Below the pieces are notes generated by a model. It worked only from the letters and a program-made list of their open reading frames with translations. It did no database searches and had not been told where the DNA came from. From contig NZ_JBBKTX010000021.1 in assembly GCF_044962685.1 (NCBI RefSeq), positions 26,951 to 90,950 of the forward strand: a DNA stretch of 64,000 nucleotides. The letters run 5' to 3'. This document shows, one piece after another, positions 17,880 to 27,500 of the stretch (position 1 is the first letter of the stretch; each line of letters starts with the position of its first letter). Source of the stretch: Oceanobacter antarcticus. GTDB taxonomy: Bacteria > Pseudomonadota > Gammaproteobacteria > Pseudomonadales > Oceanobacteraceae. Both the position numbers and the translations under genes were made by a program.

Positions 17880-18926
17880 ATGACAAAGGAATTTTCACGC
17901 GTGCGCTCAGTCTTTCTGCGATTGATGTATTGTCTGTTGTTTACGACTCCCGTTGTTTCGGCGGGTGTGGTAACTGACTTGTATCAGGCTTCAATAGAGG
18001 TGTCTGATCGAACGCCAGCGACGCGACAGGCGGCGGTGCCAGCAGCATTGCTGCAAGTGCTCACCAAGGTTTCAGGGCGGCCAACAGCAGAGCTGAGTGG
18101 TCTGGCGGGCAAGTCGGCAAGCCAGTATCTGGCAAGTTTTCGTTATATATCACGGCCAAATGACGGTGTATTGATTCTGCAGGCCATGTTTGCTGCCGGG
18201 CAGGTGAATGATTTACTGGCCCGTCATGGCTTGCCGGTCTGGGGCAGTAATCGCCCGGATGTCACCTTCTGGTTAGGTGTTTCCCGCAGTGGCCGTCGTG
18301 CAGTGATTGGTGCGGATGACGACGGTGTTGATCAGTATGAAGCGTTGCGCCAAACGTTTGTGCAGCATGGCATTCCGTCGGTCTGGCCGATGCTGGATCT
18401 TGAGGATCGACTGGCATTACCAGCCGAACGCCTGTTCGGTCTGTTTCGGGATGATATTCGTGCGGCCTCTGTGCGCTACGACACGGATACCGTGGTAGCT
18501 GCCCGGATTATGCCATTTGCTGACGGCTGGCGTGCCGATGGCTATCTTGAGTACCGCCATGACAGTCTGCCTCTGGATGTTCAGGGAACCTCCGAGCAGG
18601 CTGTTGTGACGGCACTGGCAGAAGCGGTTGGTGGATATTTTTCTGGCCGCTATGGCGTGGTCACCTCGACCACGAGTATGTCATCGGAACAGCAAGCACT
18701 GACGATTCAGCATGTCACTCGCTATGACGACTACCAGTCAGTGCTGCGTCTGTTAGCCTCGGTTTCCGGGGTTGAACATGTCGATGTACTGGCGGTGCGT
18801 GGTGACAGTCTGGATCTGGGGCTGACGCTGAATGCCAGTTGGCCGCAAGTACTGACCAATATCCGTTTTGACGGACGAATCGGTGACAGCGATCTACCAG
18901 ATACGCTGCGTTGGAAGGGGCGTTAA
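17880..18926 (+). CDS. Exported DUF2066 protein
   Basis: The 348-residue product begins with a signal peptide (about residues 8-28, FLRLMYCLLFTTPVVSAG) followed by VVTDLYQASIEVSDRTPATRQAAV, the usual opening of DUF2066 proteins. A conserved WLGVSRSGRRAVIGADDD segment lies in the middle. The family is found directly before hda in Pseudomonas and other gammaproteobacteria but has no assigned activity. Its stop codon overlaps the hda start (TAATG), so the two genes are almost certainly co-translated; a functional link to Hda is not implied, since the product is exported. Confidence 0.82.
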   Translation: MTKEFSRVRSVFLRLMYCLLFTTPVVSAGVVTDLYQASIEVSDRTPATRQAAVPAALLQVLTKVSGRPTAELSGLAGKSASQYLASFRYISRPNDGVLILQAMFAAGQVNDLLARHGLPVWGSNRPDVTFWLGVSRSGRRAVIGADDDGVDQYEALRQTFVQHGIPSVWPMLDLEDRLALPAERLFGLFRDDIRAASVRYDTDTVVAARIMPFADGWRADGYLEYRHDSLPLDVQGTSEQAVVTALAEAVGGYFSGRYGVVTSTTSMSSEQQALTIQHVTRYDDYQSVLRLLASVSGVEHVDVLAVRGDSLDLGLTLNASWPQVLTNIRFDGRIGDSDLPDTLRWKGR

Positions 18927-19627
18927 TGGTCACTCCGCATCCTCAGCTGACCTTGTCTGTCTATGTGCGGGATGATGCACGCATTGCCAATTTCTACGCT
19001 GGTCCGAATGAAGAAGTGATTCAGGCGGTACAGCGTCAGTGGACATTGTCAGGCGATCCGTTTCTGTTCATCTGGGGTGATGCCGGTTGCGGCCTCAGCC
19101 ACTTGTTGCAGGCGGCTTGCCATTACGCCGACGGCCTCGGTCACCACAGCGTATACCTGCCCTTAAAAGAACTGGTTAACTACAGTCCGGACGTGTTGGA
19201 ATCGCTGGAACAGCTGCCGCTGGTGGTGCTGGACGATATCGATGCGGTGCTCGGTAATGACGACTGGGAGCTGGCGCTGTTTCATCTGTTTAATCGGGTG
19301 CGGGAAAATGACGGTCATTTACTGATTTCTGCCCGTTGCCCGCCACAGCAGCTGGCAGTGGCATTGCCGGATCTTGGCTCGCGTTTGTGCTGGGGGGTGG
19401 TGTATCACCTGGAATCGCTGCAGCCGGAAGAACGTGCTTTGGCGCTGGTGCTGCGGGCACGTCAGCGGGGTATTCTACTGGCAGAAGATGTTGCGCGTTT
19501 TATCGTCTCGCGGGGACCTGAGCCAATGGCAGGGTTGGCGGAGATACTGGATCACCTTGATCACGCCTCACTGACCCATCAGCGCAAGCTGACCATCCCT
19601 TTTGTCAAAGAAGAGATGGACTGGTAA
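18926..19627 (+). CDS. hda: DnaA regulatory inactivator Hda
   Basis: Hda is an AAA+ relative of DnaA that, bound to the beta clamp, triggers hydrolysis of DnaA-ATP after initiation. The 233 residues start MVTPHPQLTLSVYV, containing the clamp-binding QL[SP]L-type peptide, then WGDAGCGLSHLLQAA in the Walker A position, LDDIDAVLG in Walker B, and end in the conserved KLTIPFVKEEM. The start chosen is ATG 18926, overlapping the upstream stop and preceded by GAAGGGG. An upstream in-frame ATG at 18911 would add five residues. The Walker A lysine is replaced (GCGLSH), as in E. coli Hda. Confidence 0.94.
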   Translation: MVTPHPQLTLSVYVRDDARIANFYAGPNEEVIQAVQRQWTLSGDPFLFIWGDAGCGLSHLLQAACHYADGLGHHSVYLPLKELVNYSPDVLESLEQLPLVVLDDIDAVLGNDDWELALFHLFNRVRENDGHLLISARCPPQQLAVALPDLGSRLCWGVVYHLESLQPEERALALVLRARQRGILLAEDVARFIVSRGPEPMAGLAEILDHLDHASLTHQRKLTIPFVKEEMDW

Positions 19628-19653
19628 TCCTGTATCAGTAATGCAGAATTACC

Positions 19654-19689
19654 CTGGATTTATCCAGTTCCCACGCCATGCGTGGGAAC
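19654..19689. repeat. Double palindrome of the GTTCCCACGC family
   Basis: Two adjacent perfect hairpins share a G: CTGGAT-TT-ATCCAG (19654-19667) and GTTCCCACGC-CAT-GCGTGGGAAC (19667-19689). They sit between the converging hda and aminotransferase genes with no T tract. The second hairpin resembles short palindromes dispersed through many proteobacterial genomes. Confidence 0.75.
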
Positions 19690-19722
19690 GAGAAAATCTG
19701 GAAAGAAGGATGCGGGGCTGGA

Positions 19723-20907
19723 TCAGCTGCTCAGCGCCTTGTCCAGACGTGCAATAGCATCTTTCAAGGTTTCCAGGCTGGTTGCGAACGACAGACGCAT
19801 AAAACCCGGAGAGCCAAACGCTGAACCAGGCACCATGGCAACACCCGCCTCAATCAGCATTTTTTCTGCGAACTCGATGTCATCGCTGATACCCATGGTC
19901 GCCATCGCTTCCAGGAAGCTCGGGAAAGCGTAAAATGCGCCGTCCCCTTCGATGCATTCAACCCCTGGCAGTGCGTTAAGTGCAGCAACCAGATAATCAT
20001 GGCGCTCCCTGAAGGCGGCAACCATGGGTTTGACACATTCATTGCCGCCATTCAAGGCGGCTTCGGCGGCGACCTGGGAAATGGATGTCGGGTTGGATGT
20101 GCTTTGTGACTGGATCTTTTTCATCGCACCAATCAGCTTGGCCGGGCCTGCGGCATAACCGATACGCCAGCCGGTCATACTGAAGGCCTTGGAGACACCA
20201 TTTAATACGATGGTGCGCTCATACAGTTCAGGGCAGGCGTTAACAATATTGTGGAAGCCAAAATCGGCCCACAGGATCAGCTCGTACATGTCGTCGGTAG
20301 CGATCAGCACGTCAGGGTACTTGTTTAATACAGCACCAAGCACTTTCAGCTCATCCAGGCTGTATGCCTTGCCGGAAGGGTTGGATGGGCTGTTCAAGAC
20401 CACCAGGCGTGTTTTGGGTGTAATGGCAGCATCCAGTTGTTCCGCCGTCATTTTGAACTGGTTGTCCATGGTTGTTTCAACGATCACCGGAGTGCCTTCC
20501 GCGATCTTGACCATATCGGGGTAAGACACCCAGTAAGGTGCCGGAATAACCACTTCGTCACCCGGATTCAGCAATGCCAGGCTCAGATTGAAAAAGCTCT
20601 GCTTGCCGCCACAAGACACCAGAATCTGGTTTGCCTCATACTCCAGGTTGTTGTCATTTTTAAACTTGCTGATAATGGCCTGCTTGAGACTGGGCGTTCC
20701 ATCCACGGCGGTGTATTTGGTGAAGCCAGCGTTGATGGCATTGATGGCCGCTTTCTTGATGTGCTCAGGAGTGTCGAAATCCGGTTCGCCGGCACCAAGG
20801 CCGATAATGTCCTTACCTTCCGCACGCAAAACCGCAGCACGATTGGTGACTGCCAGCGTAGGAGAGGGCTTGATCTGTTGAACGCGATCAGACAGTTGCA
20901 GATCCAA
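19723..20907 (-). CDS. aspC: Aspartate aminotransferase (class I, AspC/AatA type)
   Basis: This PLP enzyme exchanges amino groups between aspartate and 2-oxoglutarate. It belongs to the I-gamma/I-beta-like group common in Pseudomonas: LSDRVQQIKPSPTLAVTNRA start, GAGEPDFDTPEHIK, NSPSNPSGKAYS, and the PLP lysine in NGVSKAFSMTGWRIGYAAG. I place the start at TTG 20907, nine bases after a GAGGA site, giving 394 residues. An in-frame ATG at 20964 would add 19 residues without homology. It is convergent with hda and divergent from uvrB. Confidence 0.93.
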   Translation of the reverse strand: MDLQLSDRVQQIKPSPTLAVTNRAAVLRAEGKDIIGLGAGEPDFDTPEHIKKAAINAINAGFTKYTAVDGTPSLKQAIISKFKNDNNLEYEANQILVSCGGKQSFFNLSLALLNPGDEVVIPAPYWVSYPDMVKIAEGTPVIVETTMDNQFKMTAEQLDAAITPKTRLVVLNSPSNPSGKAYSLDELKVLGAVLNKYPDVLIATDDMYELILWADFGFHNIVNACPELYERTIVLNGVSKAFSMTGWRIGYAAGPAKLIGAMKKIQSQSTSNPTSISQVAAEAALNGGNECVKPMVAAFRERHDYLVAALNALPGVECIEGDGAFYAFPSFLEAMATMGISDDIEFAEKMLIEAGVAMVPGSAFGSPGFMRLSFATSLETLKDAIARLDKALSS

Positions 20908-21035
20908 AATGTGTATCCTCAAAACAGGCGTTATATAAAAGTGATAACCGGAACAGTGTTGCAAAATAATGAATTGCCCGGAATTAACGTCAAACCGCGA
21001 AATGTTACTAAATCTACCGACATACTGGAATCCCT

Positions 21036-23066
21036 ATGAGCAAGACGTTTGAGCTCAAATCCAAATATTCACCTGCCGGGGATCAACCCGAAGCGATTCG
21101 GCAACTGGTTGCCGGTGTCGACGCCGGATTGCTCAAGCAAACGTTGCTCGGCGTGACGGGTTCCGGCAAGACCTACACCATGGCCAATGTGATTGCCCAA
21201 TGTCAGCGCCCCACCATTATTATGGCCCACAACAAGACCCTGGCGGCGCAACTGTATGGCGAATTCAAAGACTTTTTCCCCGACAACGCGGTGGAGTATT
21301 TCGTCTCATACTATGACTACTATCAGCCAGAAGCCTATGTGCCCTCATCGGATACTTTTATTGACAAGGACGCCTCGGTTAACGAACACATTGAGCAGAT
21401 GCGGCTGTCGGCCACCAAGGCACTGATGGAACGCCGCGATGCGATTATTGTTGCCACAGTGTCCGCAATTTACGGCCTTGGCGACCCGGATTCCTACCTC
21501 AAAATGATGCTACACCTGGTGCGTGGTGATCATATTGACCAGCGTACCATTCTGCGCCGTTTGGCCGAACTGCAATACACCCGCAACGACATGGACTTCC
21601 ATCGCGGCACCTACCGAGTGCGCGGTGAAGTGATAGACGTCTTCCCGGCGGAAAGTGACGATGAAGCCGTGCGTATCGAGCTGTTTGATGACGAAGTAGA
21701 ACAGCTCAGCACCTTCGACCCTCTGACCGGTGTGGTGCATAACCGTCTGGCGCGTGTCACCATCTACCCCAAAACCCACTATGTCACGCCACGGCAGCGC
21801 ATCATTGATGCCATCGACGGAATCAAGGTTGAACTGGATGAACGGCTCGAATACTACCGCAACGAAAACCTGTTGGTAGAAGCCCAGCGACTGGAGCAGC
21901 GTACCCGCTACGATATCGAAATGATGCAGGAACTGGGCTATTGCTCCGGCATCGAAAACTACTCCCGTTACCTCTCGGGTCGGGAACAAGGTGCTCCGCC
22001 GCCAACGCTGTTTGACTACATCCCCAAAGATGCGCTGATATTTGTTGATGAAAGCCACGTCACCATTCCTCAAATCGGCGGTATGTATCGGGGTGACCGC
22101 TCGCGTAAGGAAACCCTGGTGCAGTTTGGTTTCCGGCTGCCATCGGCACTCGACAACCGGCCGATGCAATTCGAAGAATGGGAAGCCATTGTGCCGCAAT
22201 GCATCTTTGTCTCCGCCACGCCAGGCAACTACGAAAAAGAACACCAGGACGCCGTTGTCGAACAGGTGGTACGGCCCACCGGACTGGTTGACCCGATCAT
22301 AGAAATACGGCCAGCCACCGGTCAGGTGGACGATGTATTGCATGAACTGCGCCTGCGAGTGGACAAGGGCGAACGGATACTGATAACCGTACTCACCAAA
22401 CGCATGGCCGAAGACCTGACTGACTTCCTGTTTGAACAAGGTGTCCGCGTCCGCTATCTGCACTCCGACATCGACACCGTCGAACGGGTAGAAATCATCC
22501 GCGACCTGCGGCTGGGCGAATTTGACGTGCTGGTAGGTATCAACCTGCTGCGGGAAGGGCTGGATATACCGGAAGTATCGCTGGTGGCCATCTTTGACGC
22601 CGACAAGGAAGGCTTCCTGCGTTCCGAACGCTCGTTGATCCAGACCATCGGTCGGGCCGCACGTAACCTCAACGGCCGGGCGATACTCTACGCCGACCGG
22701 GTGACCGACTCCATGCGCAAAGCCATGGAAGAAACCGACCGCCGCCGGGAAAAACAAGTCGCATACAACGAAGAACACGGCATCACCCCCAAAGGTGTAT
22801 TCAAATCGGTTGAAGACATCCTCGAAGCGACGCCGGCACCGGGCAAAAAAAGCCGTCACAACAGCCGCAATCGCAAGGTCGCAGAAGACAAGGCAGGCTA
22901 CGGACAAGACGACTGGAGCCGACTCTCTGCCACTCAACTGGTGAAAAAAGTCGCAGAAGTGGAAGACAGCATGTTCAAAGCCGCTCGTGACCTGAATTTT
23001 GAAACCGCCGCCAAACTTCGCGACCAGCTCCACGAAATGAAAGCGCAGATGATAGCCAACAGCTGA
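21036..23066 (+). CDS. uvrB: UvrABC excinuclease subunit B
   Basis: UvrB verifies DNA damage delivered by UvrA and recruits UvrC. The 676-residue product has the full domain set: Walker A GVTGSGKTYTMANV, the damage-probing beta hairpin YYDYYQPEAYVPSSD, the DEAD-type box DESH, helicase motifs IGRAARN and LREGLDIPEVSLV, and a C-terminal UVR helical hairpin (about 635-672, KAARDLNFETAAKLRDQL) that binds UvrC. It starts at ATG 21036. The 128-base gap upstream lacks an obvious CTG-N10-CAG LexA box, so SOS control cannot be claimed here. Confidence 0.97.
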   Translation: MSKTFELKSKYSPAGDQPEAIRQLVAGVDAGLLKQTLLGVTGSGKTYTMANVIAQCQRPTIIMAHNKTLAAQLYGEFKDFFPDNAVEYFVSYYDYYQPEAYVPSSDTFIDKDASVNEHIEQMRLSATKALMERRDAIIVATVSAIYGLGDPDSYLKMMLHLVRGDHIDQRTILRRLAELQYTRNDMDFHRGTYRVRGEVIDVFPAESDDEAVRIELFDDEVEQLSTFDPLTGVVHNRLARVTIYPKTHYVTPRQRIIDAIDGIKVELDERLEYYRNENLLVEAQRLEQRTRYDIEMMQELGYCSGIENYSRYLSGREQGAPPPTLFDYIPKDALIFVDESHVTIPQIGGMYRGDRSRKETLVQFGFRLPSALDNRPMQFEEWEAIVPQCIFVSATPGNYEKEHQDAVVEQVVRPTGLVDPIIEIRPATGQVDDVLHELRLRVDKGERILITVLTKRMAEDLTDFLFEQGVRVRYLHSDIDTVERVEIIRDLRLGEFDVLVGINLLREGLDIPEVSLVAIFDADKEGFLRSERSLIQTIGRAARNLNGRAILYADRVTDSMRKAMEETDRRREKQVAYNEEHGITPKGVFKSVEDILEATPAPGKKSRHNSRNRKVAEDKAGYGQDDWSRLSATQLVKKVAEVEDSMFKAARDLNFETAAKLRDQLHEMKAQMIANS

Positions 23067-23154
23067 CGCCCATTTACTGGCTAACTAGCAGGTGATAGAG
23101 GGTCAGTGGTTTTATCAGAATCATCAACCTTCTACGAAAAAGCACGATGAGGGG

Positions 23155-23183
23155 TTGCGTAGTGGGAAAACCAGAAGTAATAT
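23155..23183 (+). promoter_or_regulatory. Sigma-70 promoter of tRNA-Val
   Basis: TTGCGT (23155-23160), a 17-base spacer and TAATAT (23178-23183), then ACGCGCC, with the tRNA beginning 12 bases later. Spacing and GC discriminator fit a stable-RNA promoter. Confidence 0.7.
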
Positions 23184-23195
23184 ACGCGCCTCTTT

Positions 23196-23272
<77 letters not shown>

Positions 23273-23290
23273 AGAATTCCTATACAAATC

Positions 23291-23313
23291 AGTCGCTTAC
23301 GAGCGGCTTTTTT
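23291..23313 (+). terminator. Intrinsic terminator after tRNA-Val
   Basis: A seven-base-pair stem AGTCGCT/AGCGGCT (one G-T pair) with a TACG loop is followed by a T run, 18 bases after the tRNA end. Confidence 0.85.
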
Positions 23314-23651
23314 GTGTCTGTCAGGCTGGTTTCGACGTGTTGGCAATACACCCCTGTGTGTCAATCCAAGCCTGAGTCAGTGGATTTTGAGATAATCGGC
23401 AGCCAAGAAGTTAATGACTGCATCCCGGCAACTCAATCAAAGGCAATGCGAACTTTTATCGCGCACTGTACTGGAATCGACATTTGGCCGGAAATGTTTT
23501 TGCTCGCTTGAAGCAGTCCCTGGCTGTAGCCATTCGGTGCGATAAGCTGCGGAGGAATTATGACTGTGTGGTTGCTCTGGCCTGTGCTGTTCTTTGATTA
23601 TCCATGTGAAACGGCAACAGACCTTGGGGATTGAGCGTCAATCATTATGTT
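23314..23651. other. Gap downstream of tRNA-Val; possible 24-codon ORF
   Basis: This 338-base stretch separates the tRNA from the accessory-looking protease module. No integrase, attachment-site duplication of the tRNA end or insertion-sequence end was seen. The only candidate for coding is a 24-codon frame at 23560-23634 (ATG after GGAGGAATT, product starting MTVWLLWPVLFFDYP), whose ribosome site is unusually good; it could equally be chance. Confidence 0.4.
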
Positions 23652-24527
23652 CTATAGCAGGGGCGGCAATACCGGGATGTCTTTGTAAGACAAGCGGTTT
23701 TCGTCTACTGCTGCTTGTGCGTTCAGTGCTTGAAGTTCATTGGTGATGTCGGTGTATGGGTCTCTGTCAATAGACGAAGCAAGCGTCAGTGCCAGTTGGG
23801 TTAGCTCCGTTTCGCTTTGTTCCAATATTGATTGATCGCTTGCCGTTATGGCTGCTAAAGCCTCTGTCATTGAGCTGGAATTGCTGTATACCGCTAGAAG
23901 GCTGGCGGACATCAGTTGGTCTTGTAGTTGCTGGGTATCCAGCTCTGTGCCTGTTACATCAACAACGGTAATGAGGTCGGCACGTTGTGATAGTGAAAAT
24001 CGTTCTTGCAGCGAGACGTAGGCGGCTTCTAGCTCTTCCGCAGACGGTGGAGTGCTGAAAGTGCGTGCTAACGCATGGGTAAAGGGGTTAACACTGATGG
24101 GATCATTGCCATTCCAATTACCTATCCACGCGGTTAGCTGAAATTCCTCCGGCACGGATTGCCATTCACCGAAGTCGGTGACGCCATTATTGTTGCTATC
24201 CAACTCCGAGCGGGTAGCTGTGCCACACTCAAGTAAATCGCACTGCGCCAAAGTACTGGCGTCTTTCATGCCCGTGACAGTGATGTAGACGACCTGAGGT
24301 ACATCTTTCAATGTGATATGGAAGGTCGCTGTCTCATCTGTTTGCGTACTGATAAACGGCGTATTTTGTAGGGTTTTATTTTCTATTTGATAGATATCAA
24401 CCTGTGCGTGTGCAACCAGCCCTTTGCTGACCACACCCTTCAGAGTCGTTGATTTGTTGTCGTCTGACTTACTGCATCCACTGAGGGCAACCGCAAGGAC
24501 GAGTAATATCTGTGTTGGTGTTTTCAT
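23652..24527 (-). CDS. Predicted lipoprotein paired with the adjacent subtilase
   Basis: The 291-residue product has a lipoprotein signal: hydrophobic ILLVLAVALSGC with the lipobox cysteine at residue 18, followed by Ser/Asp, suggesting outer-membrane delivery. A beta-rich segment (about 28-100) resembling carboxypeptidase-regulatory-like domains is followed by DSNNNGVTDFGEW (about 130-142), an Asp/Asn-rich loop like calcium-binding sites, and then a mainly helical region. I do not recognise a named family. Its ATG overlaps the stop of the protease gene (24524-24527), so the two are translationally coupled and probably act together at the cell surface. Base composition is lower in G+C than the flanking core genes. 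Confidence 0.75.
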   Translation of the reverse strand: MKTPTQILLVLAVALSGCSKSDDNKSTTLKGVVSKGLVAHAQVDIYQIENKTLQNTPFISTQTDETATFHITLKDVPQVVYITVTGMKDASTLAQCDLLECGTATRSELDSNNNGVTDFGEWQSVPEEFQLTAWIGNWNGNDPISVNPFTHALARTFSTPPSAEELEAAYVSLQERFSLSQRADLITVVDVTGTELDTQQLQDQLMSASLLAVYSNSSSMTEALAAITASDQSILEQSETELTQLALTLASSIDRDPYTDITNELQALNAQAAVDENRLSYKDIPVLPPLL

Positions 24528-27500
24528 CCTTTTGTCACCCAGAATCCTTGACCGGAGCGAATACGGCTAATGAGTGTGTATCCAGAGTTTTCTAGCTGAC
24601 TGCGCAGCGTGTTGTCTGGCGACCAACCCTTGAAGAGCCCGTCTTCGAACACCCAAACGAAGCGCACGTCACTGAAAAACGCCGTCAGGTCTTCAATATC
24701 GGTAGATGCGCCGACTAAGAATGTGCCGGTTGAAAGCGTTGATATGTCATCCGGTGTGGTAGCAATAACGGATAGTCCCCAATCTTGTGGGGCATCAAGG
24801 ATGGCCTGTTGTGCTAGCTGTGTTTGGTTGGCGGCATTTTCTAGCGTCATCATGCCAAACTCATTGGGGTTGTCTGCCAGTGCGGCTAAAGTTGCTTGCT
24901 CTGCCAATGCTGCGGCTTGTTGTGATGCAGCATCCGCTGCCTGTTGTGAGACAAGTCCGACAGCAGAAGGGTTGGCAATAATGGCTTCCTCTCGTGCAGA
25001 TGCTGCGTTGTTGGCCATGCTTTGTGCGGTTGCAGTGCTGACTAAGTCAAAGTTTCCCGGTGAGTTCTGAATGGTTGTCAATAAATCGCTTTGCGCTCTA
25101 TCTATTAAGGCTTGCTCAGTGTCTGAAATTGAGAGGATTGAAATATTCAAACTGGATGATTGGGAAGCCGTCTCTGTCGATGCTTCTGCAATGACGGTGT
25201 AAACGCCTGCCGTGGAATAGACTACTGTCGTTACTGAACCAGAGCGGTAGGGTTGGAAGCCGTTGCCATCTCCAACATTAATTCGCATGCGTGTCTCTTC
25301 TGAAGAGTTGTCTGAAAGCGTTGCGACCAGAGATACAGGGTAGCCGACACGAGGAATACCGGAGTAGGTAAGAGAATCAATGACGGGGAGGTCTATTTGT
25401 TCTAGGTCACCGATGAGCAAACTCATGTTGTCATGGAGGGCGTAGGTATTATAGCTATAGGTGACGCCATAGCCACTGTCTTCAACACCAACGGTCGCCG
25501 TTGAGCCGCCAGAATGACTATCGGAAGTAATTATGTTGGCATAGTTATAATAAACAATTGGGGTGGATTCATTAAATACCACCTGAAAAGACACTGGCTC
25601 GTTACCGTAATAAAAATGAATGTTGGTATAGTTGATCACCAGTTTGCGATTTGGCGTTGTTCCCTTGACTTCCCATGTATAGCTACCGGATGAGTTGTAA
25701 AGGTCATCCCAGAAAGGGGCGAAGACATGGTTTACACCGAGCGAAGGCAATAATGTGTTGGTGTAGACGGAGCTGGCTCCCGAATCACCAAAGAGAAGAC
25801 CGTTGCTACTCACGGTTATGGTATTGGTTGTGCCAAATGGTGTTGTAATTGAGAAGTCCAGCTCGATAGTTTCAAGGTCATCGTCGCCTAAATTCAGTTC
25901 GGTTGGGTTGTCGATAGATTCAAACTGATAGTTTACTTCGGTAATGCTTGGGAATCGGGTGCTCGTGATCGAGAAGGACTGGTCTGAGGCTCCGACAACG
26001 TCAATATTAATCGTGCCAATCCAGCTGGCTTCAATTTCACCAGAAAATATGCCGTCATTTGCAATGTTATCGCTACCGATCCCGTTGTCCATCAGTTCGA
26101 TGGAAGTATCCTGGTAGTTTAATGTGACCGTATCTGAGGGTTCGCCGCAATTTAAGCTGGCGAAGTGAACGGCCAGTGTATCTTGGTAAATGATCGATAC
26201 TGAGCTGGAAGAGGGGGCGACTCGGGTAATCGTTGTAGTATCTCCACAGTTGATTGCACCGTCACCTTCCGGGTTAAATAACTGAAGTCGACCATAGCGT
26301 GTTTCACCGTCGTATAAATCTTTGTCAGAGGCGTTTGTTAGGAGTAGTGATTTTAATCCGTTTGAAGATACATCTGGGTGCGCAGCTTTGAGCAATGCTA
26401 AAGCACCTGTTACATGCGGTGCAGCCATTGACGTACCAGAGTAAGACTCATAGTTGTTACCCGGCACCGAGCTGTAAATTTCGACCCCTGGAGCCGCGAT
26501 ATCAACGCTATTGCCATAATTTGAGAAATAAGCAAAATTACCATTGTGGTCTATTGCAGCCACGGAAATAATATTGGCGATATCATACGATGCTGGATAA
26601 CTAGGCTGCGAGTCGATATTAGTGCCTTCATTACCGGATGCCGCCACGAATAAAATACCAAGAGAGTTATGAACGGAAATAACCTCTTCCATTAACGCGG
26701 AGTAACCGCCACCACCCCAACTGTTGTTGGTAGCGACCAAATTCAGGCCCTTATCGATTTTCAAACTGGCCATATAATCGAGGCATTCAATCGCCCCTGA
26801 GGCGTAGCCTTCACCATTTGCATCAAGAAAGCGGCACGGAATGATTTGGCTGGTCCAATTGACGCCAGTGATGCCAATGCCATTATTACCCACGCCAGCA
26901 ATAGTTCCGGCTACGTGAGTTCCATGGCCACCTTCATCCATGGGGTCGCTATCGTTAGCGGAAGTATCAATGCCGTGAACGTCGTCTACCCAGCCATTGG
27001 CATCATCATCAATACCGTTACCTGCTATTTCATCTGGATTGGTCCAGACATTGGCGGCCAAGTCTTCATGTGTATAGTCAACGCCGGAGTCAATTACACC
27101 AACATATACTTGGCTGCTGCCAGTTGAATAAGCCCACGCTTCTTCAGCATTAATATCGAAATCATCAGGATCATTTAATCCCCACAGTAGGGAGTAGTCT
27201 GGATCGTTTGGCGCGGTAGACAGTGATGGGGTGTCAGTAGGAGTGTCTGATTGCGTCAGCGCATGTATTTCGTAATCGGGATACACCGCTTTTACGCCAG
27301 GAATGGCAGAGAGTATTTTCAGGTTCTGCGCTATCGACGTTGAGTAATGGGTATCTACCAATTCAATATTTTTCAGATAACCATGCTTCTTTATACTAGA
27401 GAATGCACCGTACTGATTGACGTTGAGCTGTCTTTGTTTTGTGGTGTCTTCCCAAACAATAATCACCCTGGAGTCGTGTACTGCGTGCCCTTGGTAGTTT

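Noticed and set aside
20908..21035. LexA box before uvrB
   Set aside because: I looked for CTG-N10-CAG palindromes in the gap and found none convincing.
21510..23033. 507-codon frame antisense to uvrB
   Set aside because: Shadow of a strongly coding plus-strand gene, with Phe/His/Val-rich composition typical of antisense frames.
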